A stretch of DNA of 26,159 bases, from positions 1-26,159 of the forward strand of contig WOGZ01000413.1 of the NCBI GenBank assembly GCA_009733775.1, given 5' to 3'. The stretch's first letter is position 1. Each line of letters opens with the position of its first letter. A program made the position numbers and the translations under genes. Shown here in pieces: positions 18,336 to 26,159 of this stretch. The notes under the pieces are model-generated. The model made no database searches, was not told where the DNA came from, and saw only the letters and a program-made list of their open reading frames with translations. Source of the DNA: Alectoria sarmentosa (Eukaryota > Ascomycota > Lecanoromycetes > Lecanorales > Parmeliaceae).

Positions 18336-19985
18336 ATGATGATCTCCAAGCTATCTTTCGTCTTGTTCTCGCTCTCAACCATCCAAGTCACTGCCTTCCC
18401 ACGCTTGAATTTCAATGATGTTAAGGAATTGACAAAAATCGCAAAGAAGTCTGGTCAATGTCCTCATTTAGCCAAGCATCAGGAATTGAAGCGTCAGACT
18501 GCTTTTGATCCCACCACCCAGCAAGTCTCTACTACCGGAGGGTATGCCTGGGTTGCGCCTGGAGCTGGAGATCAGCGAGGTCCTTGCCCTGGTCTCAATG
18601 CGTTGGCGAACCATGGATACATTCCGCACAGCGGTGTTACTGATATCCCTACCGTCGTTTCTGCTGTGAACACCGGTATGTCTATTTCATTCTGTCGATA
18701 TTCTCAAATTTGCGTCGCAGCCTTTCTGTGTTGGTGCAACCTGTTTCCATGCGGCCTTTTTCTGGTTTCGTATCGTTGTGTAGACAAGCTATCAGAACGT
18801 TACTCACATCGATGCAGCATTCGGCATGGGCATCGATCTTGGTACATTTCTTGCAGTATTCGGTACCACATTTGATGGCGACCCTTTCTCGTTGGACCCC
18901 GGATATTCTATCGGAGGACCAGCCACTAGTGAAGACATCCTGGGGGGACTCGGCCTTCTTGAAACCCCATTGGGCTTGAGTGGCTCTCACAACAACTTCG
19001 AAGCAGATACCTCTCCGACGCGTGGGGACTTGTACGTCACGTACGTATCCCCAAAATTCTTCATCCACCACTGCGGTGATAGAAGGCTTCCATAATTCTA
19101 AGATTGTCCAGCAAAAACGACTACCTCCTCCAAGTCGACCAATTCCAACAGTTCTACGATGCTATCCCAGAAAACATGGCAAGCCTCACATCGGTTCTAG
19201 CTACTCGAATTGCCCTCATAGCTAATATGAGCCAAGCCCGCTCCCGAACAATATGCGGCGCTCTTCCCCTTCCGCCAAGCACGATTCAACAACTCCATCG
19301 CCACAAATACCTACTTCTTCTTCCCCCAGTTCGCCGGCGTTTTCGTCTCCCCAGCCGGCTACATCTTCCCGCTCCGCATGATGGTCAACAATTCAGCCGA
19401 GTATCCATCAGGCTACCTCGACAAGGCGAGCTTCATGTCATTCTTCGGTATGACAGGCGCGAGTGGAAATTTCGAATACAACGCGGGCTGGGAGCGCATC
19501 CCGGATAATTTCTACCGACGTCCTCTGAGCAATCCATACACTATTTCCGAGTAAATTCCCCACCCCATCACACACCCTGTCTATCCATCTTTACTCTCAT
19601 CTTGCAGGAATTAATCTAACGCCATAGCTTCATCCTCGACATCCTCTCCTACGGCCTGCAAGACCCGCGCCTCCTCTCCATCGGCGGCAACACCGGCACC
19701 ATCAACTCCTTCACCGGCCTCGACATCGCCAACCTAACAAACGGCGTATTCAACGGCGCCACACTGGCTCAAGGTAACAATCTCCAATGCTTCATCTTCC
19801 AGCTCATGCAGTCGGAAGCGCCGACGATGGTAACGGGTTTGTATGAGAATGTGACGGCGGCGCTGCAGCCGCTGGTGGAGAGCATTTCAGGTAATTTGGC
19901 GGGGCTCGGGTGTCCGCAGTTGGAGGCGGTGAATGCGGATTTGTATGATGTCTATCCGGGGTATGCGAAGGCGAAGGGGGTTTGA
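18336..19985 (+). CDS. Secreted heme-thiolate peroxidase / peroxygenase-like protein (chloroperoxidase family)
   Basis: Members of this family oxidise organic substrates with H2O2 using a Cys-ligated heme, and most are secreted. The five-exon model (18336-18675, 18818-19040, 19112-19178, 19237-19550, 19628-19985) gives 433 aa. A signal peptide is visible at residues 1 to about 21 (hydrophobic, ending VTA before FPRL). The heme-ligand motif GPCPGLNALANHGYIPHSG has Cys84. The second motif reads EAD (E175-A176-D177), where EHD or EGD is standard. Later conserved parts are FFPQFAGVFVSPAGY, NNSAEYPSGYLDK and GGNTGTINSFTG. Several N-glycosylation sites are present. Introns 1, 2 and 4 are GT-AG. The third, 19179-19236, must be GC-AG (GCAAGC donor, CTAAT branch), or else the gene has a frameshift there. 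Substrate unknown. Confidence 0.85.
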
Positions 19986-20130
19986 AGAAGCTAGATGAGG
20001 ACTGGGTGGACGTGAGTTGCGCGAACTTGTCTTTTTCATCTTAGCGGTACACGATGGATTTAGAGTAAGATACATGCATGCAATATAGAAATATACTAGC
20101 GCCGATATTCTACGCCTGCCGGACTCAGGG
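19986..20130. other. Peroxidase 3' flank
   Basis: Short non-coding stretch between the peroxidase stop codon and the minus-strand remnant. Nothing further was identified. Confidence 0.5.
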
Positions 20131-20738
20131 TCACTGTATCATATTCTCCATATTGATCCACGCAGCTGAACTGATAGCACTGAGCCAGACGTGACTCAAC
20201 GCTTTTTGCTTCTGCCTTCGCGTGAATTCTTGTAAGAAACCCACGAGATCATCCACATTGACGCTGCTGTTCAACATTGCTAGCGCCAAAGCTTCTGCCA
20301 CAGTCCTAATAAGAGACAAGACTGGAGCATGAGCTCTTCCTCTCTCCCGAATGGACCACAAGCTGAGAGCCTGCAAGATCTATCACATTCCCCCATTCAG
20401 CAATGGGGCATCCTAGGAATTCCGTTCGTCACGAGCGGTAGAGGGCTCCGTATCAGACCTTCCAGGAAAGCGAAGTTGGATGCACATATGGCAAGATCCC
20501 GGCGACGTCATAGGTTCGGGCACCAATTGGTGAAAACTGCGAATGTGGATTGAGGTCCATCTTCACGGATTTGGGGGAAGGGTTGGTAGCTTGGAAGGGT
20601 GTTGGTGCCCAATTAACGTCTGTTGGTGGAAAAGTCTAATAGCGTTCCTCCGCGAGGAGCAGGTGGTGCGAGGGTATAGTCGTCGTTGTCAGTATCCAAC
20701 ACGCTATATCTCGGTTCCTCTGGAACACCCGGCAACCA
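20131..20738 (-). pseudogene. Possible gene remnant or small unrecognised gene
   Basis: Three protein-like stretches lie in order on the minus strand: about 20738-20616 (a WLPGVPEEPRYSVLDTDND block), 20560-20459 from an ATG (ARTYDVAGILPYVHPTSLSWK) and about 20361-20131 (LIRTVAEALALAMLNSSVN). The second and third can be joined in phase by a GT-AG intron (GTCTGA donor, TTGCAG acceptor). The first cannot be joined to the second in phase with the splice sites I see, and its 5' side runs into the end of the MED9-like gene. The arrangement of a tryptophan-proline start, a short conserved strand and a helical tail is loosely like the C-terminal half of fungal heterokaryon-incompatibility (HET) proteins, but no diagnostic motif is present. 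I call it a probable truncated remnant, with low confidence. Confidence 0.25.
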
Positions 20739-20767
20739 TTGCGTACGCCTGTAAGCCAAACCATCCC

Positions 20768-21175
20768 TCACGTCTCCATAGCCCCATCATCAGCTTTTCC
20801 TCCTTCAACATCGCTCACCGCTCCTTCCAACCTATCTCTGGCAGCCTTCCTGATGCCCTCCTCCACGGCCCTCAATCTCCTACTCTCTCCCTCCAATTCC
20901 GCCATCACGTCCTCCTGCTCTTCGATGCCCATTTCCACCCCTGGAAGCTCTCTCATCGCAACGCGCGCCCTTTGTATCTTGCTCGTAATGGACGATGCAG
21001 CAGTTGCGAGATCTTTGGGTGATATGGGCGCCATCGTATCTGGTGAGGGCGTGGCGCCGTCGAGAGAAGGCGGGAGCAGAAGGCGTGAGAGGAGAGCGTG
21101 GAGAGGTGGGAGAATGTCGAAGAGTTGTGGTGGGGGAAGTGTGGAGGAAGGGGGCGGGGATGTTGCTGTGGGCAT
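20768..21175 (-). CDS. Mediator complex subunit 9-like protein (MED9/Cse2)
   Basis: This single-exon frame of 135 aa starts at the ATG at 21175; the frame extends to 21184, but only through a GTG. It has a Pro-rich N-terminus, then a hydrophobic helix (QLFDILPPLHALLSRLL), a short linker ending SPKDLATAASSI, and a long charged coiled coil with KIQRARVAMRELPGVE followed by EEQEDVMAELEGE. The order of hydrophobic helix, PKDL-type linker and KIQ.AR...R.LP then EEQE coiled coil matches fungal MED9, a small subunit of the Mediator middle module that links regulators to RNA polymerase II. The assignment rests on this pattern and on size, since MED9 is poorly conserved. It is divergent from the phosphoglycerate mutase gene. 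Confidence 0.62.
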   Translation of the reverse strand: MPTATSPPPSSTLPPPQLFDILPPLHALLSRLLLPPSLDGATPSPDTMAPISPKDLATAASSITSKIQRARVAMRELPGVEMGIEEQEDVMAELEGESRRLRAVEEGIRKAARDRLEGAVSDVEGGKADDGAMET

Positions 21176-21534
21176 GATGTGCACGGCGGAGGTCGATGCG
21201 GGGGGAGTAGAGAGGGGTGTATTTGTTGAATTGAGGATTGGGAACCAATTTCTGAGGGAGCTCCTGAGTGATGATTATTGTTGAGGTGTTAGTGCTGGAG
21301 TTGGTCAATATTTGCGGAGTGAGGTCCGGAAAATGCCCCTCCAACACAGTGGTTCCTTTTTTGTCCCGAAAACCAATCCAGCCGCCCTCCCCACAGCTTT
21401 GATTTTTTAATTTCTTGACTTTCTGAGACCATTCAACCTCGTTTTCCTAGCATTGAACTTTCTTCTCCTTCTCCTTCTCTTACGGTTGCACACCGTTAAA
21501 GCTGCAGCTTCTGTAAGCTGCGAACCTCCTCACC
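21176..21534. promoter_or_regulatory. Divergent promoter region of MED9-like and phosphoglycerate mutase genes
   Basis: Non-coding. A pyrimidine-rich tract (CTTTCTTCTCCTTCTCCTTC) lies at about 21458-21480, 55-80 nt before the mutase ATG; such CT tracts are common at strongly expressed fungal glycolytic genes. An overlapping minus-strand frame (20880-21347) is read as a shadow. No TATA box was recognised. Confidence 0.5.
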
Positions 21535-23153
21535 ATGGTCCAGGTTGAGCAGAAGGCAGTATTGAGTACTTAGATACACTGTATCATACATTGAGAGCGG
21601 CTGACACCTCATTAGTTGTTATCGATGGCTGGGGTATCCCCAGCGAGACGTCACCAAAGGATGGCGACGCAATTGCTGCTGCCAAAACCCCCGTCATGGA
21701 CGAATTCTCCAAGACGGGCTCCAAGATCACGCAAGGATACACGGAGCTCGAAGCTTCATCACTAGCTGTTGGGTTGCCAGATGGTCTGATGGGTAACAGT
21801 GAAGTCGGACATCTGAATATCGGAGCTGGGAGAGTGGTTTGGCAAGACGTTGTCCGGATAGACCAGACGATCAAGAAGGGCGAATTGAACAAAGTCAAGA
21901 CGCTGACGGACTGCTTTGAGCGGGCAAAAGATGGCAATGGAAGGTTACACCTGCTGGGCTTGGTCTCGGACGGAGGAGTTCACTCGCATATCAAGCATCT
22001 TTTCGAGCTGCTAAAGGTCGCAAAGGAGTTGAAAGTACCCAAGGTTTACATTCACATGTTCGGAGATGGGCGGGATACAGATCCCAAGTCTGGCGCTGGC
22101 TATCTGCAAGAGTTGATTGAAAAGACGAAAGAGCTAGGGATCGGCCAGATTGCTACCGTTGTTGGTCGCTACTATATCATGGACCGAGACAAGCGGTGGG
22201 ATCGAGTGGAAGTGGGCATGGAGGGTGTCGTGACGGGCGAAGGACCAGACGTCACCTCCTCCACTGACCCAGTGGCAACGATCAAAGAGAAATACAAGAA
22301 AGACGAAAACGACGAATTCCTCAAACCAATCATCGTAGGCGGCAAAGAAGCCCGAGTCCAAGACAACGACACTCTTTTCTTCTTCAACTACCGCTCGGAT
22401 CGTGTTCGCGAAATCACCCAACTCCTCGGCGACATCGACCGCTCCCCCAAGCCCGATTTCCCCTACCCCAAAAACACTAGTATAACTACAATGACCCAAT
22501 ACAAAACCGACTATCCTTTCCCTATCGCGTTCCGACCTCAACATATGGGCAATGTTCTCGCGGAATATCTCGGTTCTAAATCAATCAAACAATGCCACGT
22601 CGCCGAAACCGAGAAGTACGCCCACGTAACCTTCTTCTTCAACGGAGGGGTTGAGAAACAATTCCCAGGCGAAGATCGAGACATGGTCGCAAGTCCCAAA
22701 GTAGCCACCTACGACAAAGACCCGAAAATGAGCGCCGCAGGCGTCGCCGACCAACTCTGCACCCGTATCAAAGAAGGCAGATACGAGTTCCTCATGAACA
22801 ACTTCGCCCCCCCCGACATGGTCGGGCACACCGGCATCTATGAAGCCGCCATCCAAGGCGTCGAAGCGACCGATGCGGCCATCGGCCAGGTGTACGAATG
22901 CTGTAAAAAGGAAGGGTACGTGCTCTTCATCACGGCCGATCATGGAAATGCGGAGGAAATGAAGACGGAAGAGGGGAAACCGAAGACGAGCCATACGACC
23001 AACAAGGTGCCGTTTATCATGGCGAATGCGCCGGAGGGGTGGAGCTTGAAGAAATCGGAGGGCGTGTTGGGGGATGTGGCGCCGACGCTGCTGGAAGTAA
23101 TGGGGTTGGGGAAGCCGGAGGAGATGGGCGGGAGCAGTTTGCTCGTCAAATGA
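21535..23153 (+). CDS. 2,3-bisphosphoglycerate-independent phosphoglycerate mutase (EC 5.4.2.12)
   Basis: iPGM interconverts 3- and 2-phosphoglycerate in glycolysis through a phosphoserine intermediate and two Mn ions. Exon 1 is only 31 nt (21535-21565), then a 50-nt intron (GTACTT donor, CTGAC branch, TTAG acceptor), then exon 2 from 21616 to 23153. The join gives KAVLIVIDGWG, the conserved family start, and 522 aa in total. Key residues are D14 (DGWG), the nucleophile S72 in GNSEVGH, H133 in GGVHSH, D161-D164 in DGRD, D411 and H415 in PDMVGH, and D452-H453 in ADHGNAE. The reading frame also runs upstream through the intron to a TTG at 21591, which would give a wrong N-terminus. Filamentous ascomycetes commonly use this enzyme, unlike budding yeast, which uses the cofactor-dependent one. 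Confidence 0.94.
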
Positions 23154-23468
23154 GGTATGGATGGAGGATGAACTGATGAAGGAGATGAGCGATGATGGTT
23201 TGCAGTTTCATGAACATAGATTTCGTAAGATAAGGGCGCTAGTGTTATAGTAGAAAGCAGTGAGATTCTAAATTGTTTGGGTATCTATCTGCATGCGATT
23301 ATTAGCATAGCTATGAGCTTTTCTATCATGTTCCTCTTTGCCCTTCCCCAACAGCATAATCTGCGTTAGTCTACTTTATTCTTTTCTATTTCTTTATCAA
23401 ATGGCAAGCCACATTCACAGCTCAAGCATCCAATGCAAGATGGTCTCATCCTTTTTCCTTTCAAAAAA
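23154..23468. other. Intergenic between convergent mutase and RPA34-like genes
   Basis: This is the 3' flank of both genes, about 315 bp. No coding potential or known site was identified; the small open frames here are overlapped by frames on the other strand. Confidence 0.5.
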
Positions 23469-25481
23469 TCATGCGCTACCCCTCTCCATCCTCCGTCTCC
23501 TTTTTTCCTCCCTCCTCTTCGCCCTCTCCTCCTTCGTCTCCATGCGCTGCGAAATTCGACTCGAATCCAGCGTCGAATCCCGAGACTCGAGCACGACATG
23601 TGATTGTTCCCAAGGCTCAGAGCTGGGCCTCGGCGTCGGAATCCGAATCGAGGCTTCGCGCTGCGCAGTCTCGATCTCTTGCATCATTTGCTCCTGGCTG
23701 TCAGGGAGCTCCTGTTGAGATGGTCTTTCGGCTGAGATTGAGGAGGCGCCCCTGCTCGCCCTCTCCAGCTCTTTTCGGCGGCGTCTTGCTTCTCTGCGCT
23801 TTGTCTTTTCTTCTTTGGACTCTTTGTGTGGTGAGAGGTCGTCATCGAGGCGGGTTGTGCCGTTCACTGCGATTGCGATTGCTGGGACGCGCTCGACTAC
23901 TTCGCCTGGCTGCATTTTTTCAACGTGGTGTTGCAAGTCAAGTGGAAGAGCAGTTCCAGGCTTGGAGGAAGATTCTCGGTGCTCGATTTTTTCCTTTTGT
24001 CTTCGTCTTTTACGTTCTTCTTTTGTTTCTTTGCCGTTGGTGAGGCTGTGGTTGGACTTGACACCATTGGTTTCTGGGTGTGGACTTTTAGATGGACTCT
24101 CTGCTACGTTTGACCTTTTGTCTGAAACGGCGTCTATGTCAATTGGGTTCTCTACGGCTCCAGCAGTAGCCTGGGGGTTTTGTTTCCGCTTCTTCGACTT
24201 GGCAGCAGAACTTATATTGCTGCTACTGTTGTCAGATTCGAGACGCTTCCTCTTCTTTCCAGGCGAAGTTTCTTTTACGGGAGCAGGGGTGCGGAACTCC
24301 GGCACTTTCGGTATTGGCTTGGAAGAGGATTCCAGGTCGGAGTCGTCAGAGACGCCAAATGGGCGGTATCGCATTCTCAAGCCTTCTGGCTGTCGGCGTG
24401 GCGCCTTTCGGTATGATTCCGACGCTGATGCCGAGCGATCTGGGAGGACTGCTGGTTTGAGAGCAAGATCTGGGAGGCTCACAAGTTGTTGCAAATGCAG
24501 TGTCTTGACAAAAGTAGTCTTCGAGGGTCGGTAGTTGTTCGTCTGGGTGGAAGGTAAGAGCAACGCTCGAGTAGTGGCTTGTTCGGCCTCCAATTCTGGG
24601 ACCAAGCCATACTTTGCGCCTTGGTACTCGAGTATAGAAGCACCGTTTCCGATATCCTGTGTCGAGACTTCTTTGACTAAAGAGATCGGGACCGATTCTG
24701 GTGCGGTGATGTGCCATATCTGCTTCCCTTGTAAGTTTGGAGGTGCGAGTATCTCCGAGAGCTTGGACGCCGGATGGACTGATATAGACGTAGACTCGAA
24801 GCCAGCAGGTGGCTCGTAGATTGATGTGGGTTGCTGAAGTGCGCTGGTTTGAATCGGACTTTTCTTCCTGGGGCTCTGTAGAGAGGTCTTGTCACTGCTT
24901 CCAGACTCGCTCTCACTTCCACTACCGCTCTCACTCCCACTGCTACTATCTTCACTGCTTCCGCCGACCTTATTACTTGAATCATTAGCTGTGGCGCCCG
25001 ATCCACGCTGGGTATTCCCACCCAATGGCTTGACATTGGTGGAGGGCTTGATCGAACGCTTTGCTGGGATAGGGCGAACAGCGACTGGTTTTGGTTTGGG
25101 TGTTGGGCTTCTATCTTGAGTTACCAGAAGCCTTTTTTTCACAGGTCTCTCCTCATCTTGGCTACTTTCGTCATCCTCGCTCTCACTACCGCTGGCACCA
25201 TCTTTCGCGGGACTCGGGCTTGGCGACTTCCGTTTCTTCGATGACTTTGCTAGCGAGATTGAGGGTTTCGATGCCGCTGCTGGCTTGGTAGACTTTGGTT
25301 TTGGTTTCGGTCTCGCAGCCTCTGAAGCTTGCTTCTTGACGCTTGAAATCCTTGCATTTCCTAATTCATCTGAGTCCTCAACGAATTCAGCGCTCAGCAG
25401 TGAGGGTTCGGTTGCTCTTGCAGGTTTCGTCGCTTTTATTTTCTCTTCTGGCAACGAGGAAGCTCGTTTTGGGCCGGCCAT
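23469..25481 (-). CDS. RNA polymerase I subunit A34-like protein (RPA34.5)
   Basis: A single exon of 670 aa runs from an ATG at 25481. The N-terminal third is low-complexity and charged (Ser, Lys, Pro, Glu) with a Ser/Gly/Glu run near residues 175-200. The folded core lies at about 215-330, with IYEPPAGFE, then LQGKQIWHITAPESVPISL and YQGAKYGLVPE. The IW.I.AP..VP pattern is typical of the A34 subunit, which with A49 forms a TFIIF-like heterodimer on Pol I and aids rRNA synthesis. The C-terminal half is basic and disordered, with three spaced copies of a KEER..RR-type segment near residues 486, 560 and 650. Fungal A34 proteins are usually shorter, so the long tails are notable. The name rests on the core only. 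Confidence 0.68.
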   Translation of the reverse strand: MAGPKRASSLPEEKIKATKPARATEPSLLSAEFVEDSDELGNARISSVKKQASEAARPKPKPKSTKPAAASKPSISLAKSSKKRKSPSPSPAKDGASGSESEDDESSQDEERPVKKRLLVTQDRSPTPKPKPVAVRPIPAKRSIKPSTNVKPLGGNTQRGSGATANDSSNKVGGSSEDSSSGSESGSGSESESGSSDKTSLQSPRKKSPIQTSALQQPTSIYEPPAGFESTSISVHPASKLSEILAPPNLQGKQIWHITAPESVPISLVKEVSTQDIGNGASILEYQGAKYGLVPELEAEQATTRALLLPSTQTNNYRPSKTTFVKTLHLQQLVSLPDLALKPAVLPDRSASASESYRKAPRRQPEGLRMRYRPFGVSDDSDLESSSKPIPKVPEFRTPAPVKETSPGKKRKRLESDNSSSNISSAAKSKKRKQNPQATAGAVENPIDIDAVSDKRSNVAESPSKSPHPETNGVKSNHSLTNGKETKEERKRRRQKEKIEHRESSSKPGTALPLDLQHHVEKMQPGEVVERVPAIAIAVNGTTRLDDDLSPHKESKEEKTKRREARRRRKELERASRGASSISAERPSQQELPDSQEQMMQEIETAQREASIRIPTPRPSSEPWEQSHVVLESRDSTLDSSRISQRMETKEERAKRREEKRRRRMERGSA

Positions 25482-25594
25482 GACGCTCGAAGCCTGCGAG
25501 CTCTATACTTGTCAATACAACATCGTTGACGTTCGAAACTCAAGGGATTCCCGGGTTTATGTTATCGAAATTTCCTCGAATTCTTGTAGGGCTG

Positions 25595-25606
25595 TTATCG
25601 CGATAA
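25595..25606. promoter_or_regulatory. TTATCGCGATAA palindrome (opposed GATA sites)
   Basis: A perfect 12-bp palindrome made of TTATC and GATAA around CG, about 114 bp upstream of the RPA34-like ATG. GATA factors (AreA/WC family in fungi) bind GATA. Use by a particular factor is inference. Confidence 0.45.
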
Positions 25607-25668
25607 AAGCCTTGGCATGCCAAGCCAACACAAACGGGCGCCGCCCCAGAAACTGGGAGCCTGGCTGC

Positions 25669-25686
25669 TACAACAATATTGTTGTA
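25669..25686. repeat. 18-bp perfect palindrome TACAACAATATTGTTGTA
   Basis: The sequence equals its own reverse complement over 18 bp, and the next flanking pair does not match. It lies 188 bp upstream of the RPA34-like ATG and could form a hairpin or bind a dimer. No known consensus was matched. Confidence 0.6.
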
Positions 25687-25846
25687 TAGACGTCTTTTAA
25701 CATGCTGATCTAGGTCGTTCATGAGACGGTCCAACAAACATACAACTCTCATCGTCATATACTCGGACTCCTTCTAGTATCAAGGACGTCCCTCGTATAA
25801 GACAATTTCTGCGTGACTCTCTTACGCCCTGTTTGGATTGAAAACC

Positions 25847-26159
25847 CTACACAACTGCTCTATTTGCTTCTAGCCACAGGCGAGGCTCAATGGCCTCAAT
25901 CTCCATCAAGATGAAAGCATCGTCTTTGATTATTCCATCTATACGCGCGTACACTAACTCTCTTCCTGTCCAGACTTTGCTTTCTTTCTCCGACTTCTCG
26001 ACCTTGCTCTCTAGGAATTTCCAAAGATCCCTTAGGAGGCCATAGCTTGGCACGCTGATGTAAGGCTGAGTCATAGGGCTAGCCCTGGTCAATTTAGCGT
26101 TTTCAAAACCAATTGGAATGTCTTGGCACTTTTCGTCGCAACACACCACATACATTTTT
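25847..26159 (-). CDS. ATP-grasp-fold protein, C-terminal part only (runs off the window)
   Basis: The open frame ends at a stop at 25847-25849 and continues to the edge of the window at its 5' side. The first visible Met is at 26155, so the true start probably lies outside. The visible 102 residues include LVYARIDGIIKDDAFILMEIEAIEPRLWL (split here as YARIDGI, then LMEIEAIEP). The YARxDG and ME(I/L)E.IEP pattern is characteristic of the metal- and ATP-binding end of ATP-grasp enzymes related to glutathione synthetase and RimK, which ligate amino or carboxyl groups with ATP. The function is not determinable from this fragment. No intron is visible in the fragment. Confidence 0.55.
   Translation of the reverse strand, partial: KMYVVCCDEKCQDIPIGFENAKLTRASPMTQPYISVPSYGLLRDLWKFLESKVEKSEKESKVWTGRELVYARIDGIIKDDAFILMEIEAIEPRLWLEANRAVV

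Larger units (their letters stand above)
25482..25846. promoter_or_regulatory. RPA34 upstream region with clustered palindromes
   Basis: Non-coding, between the RPA34-like start and the 3' end of the ATP-grasp-like gene. It contains three perfect palindromes within 92 bp: TTATCGCGATAA (25595-25606, two opposed GATA motifs), CTTGGCATGCCAAG (25611-25624) and TACAACAATATTGTTGTA (25669-25686). AGACGTCT follows at 25688-25695. These could be binding sites for dimeric factors. Confidence 0.55.

Noticed and set aside
20739..21347. Overlapping + and - frames around the MED9-like gene (20739-21284 and 20880-21347)
   Set aside because: Their composition follows the third positions of the MED9-like frame, and only that frame shows family-like helices.
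23471..24534. Long + strand frames opposite the RPA34-like gene
   Set aside because: They are Ser/Phe/Arg-rich mirror translations of the Lys/Glu/Ser-rich gene on the minus strand.

Overview
The window looks like nuclear DNA of a filamentous ascomycete (Pezizomycotina). The genes have short GT-AG introns of about 50-140 nt with CTGAC or CTAAC branch points. Gene content is fungal: a secreted heme-thiolate peroxygenase-type protein, an RPA34-type Pol I subunit, a MED9-like protein, a bacterial-type (cofactor-independent) phosphoglycerate mutase, and an F-box/leucine-rich protein. A very AT-rich block with a decayed retrotransposon lies beside gene-rich sequence of ordinary composition, the pattern left by repeat-induced point mutation (RIP). 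I cannot name the species.

Layout. From 1 to about 6400 is an AT-rich block. Positions 739-4209 are a dead Ty1/copia element on the + strand whose protease/pre-integrase, integrase, reverse transcriptase and RNase H blocks can still be read in order. It is followed by non-coding AT-rich DNA with small local repeats. Composition changes sharply at about 6400-6440. From there to 26159 the genes are: F-box protein (+, 6651-8577), an SDR-type dehydratase/epimerase (-, 9200-10252), arginase (+, 10821-11951, perhaps from 10710), mitochondrial GatB (-, 13685-15576), serine hydroxymethyltransferase (+, 16071-17618), heme-thiolate peroxidase (+, 18336-19985), a weak gene remnant (-, 20131-20738), MED9-like (-, 20768-21175), phosphoglycerate mutase (+, 21535-23153), RPA34-like (-, 23469-25481) and the 3' part of an ATP-grasp-like gene (-, 25847 to the window end).

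Most genes are housekeeping: amino-acid and one-carbon metabolism (arginase, SHMT), glycolysis (iPGM), mitochondrial translation (GatB) and transcription (MED9, RPA34). Three divergent pairs share upstream DNA: SDR/arginase, GatB/SHMT and MED9/iPGM. There is no sign of a biosynthetic cluster or operon-like unit. Exon-intron structures were worked out by hand from reading frame, splice signals and family motifs. Six genes read through cleanly with GT-AG introns or none; the peroxidase needs one GC-AG intron.

I do not see a convincing new biological system. The best leads are the CpG-sparing, strand-skewed decay of the transposon, a group of perfect palindromes upstream of RPA34, the arginase promoter and its possible alternative start, the variant EAD motif and GC-AG intron of the peroxidase, and the SDR protein without its usual catalytic tyrosine.
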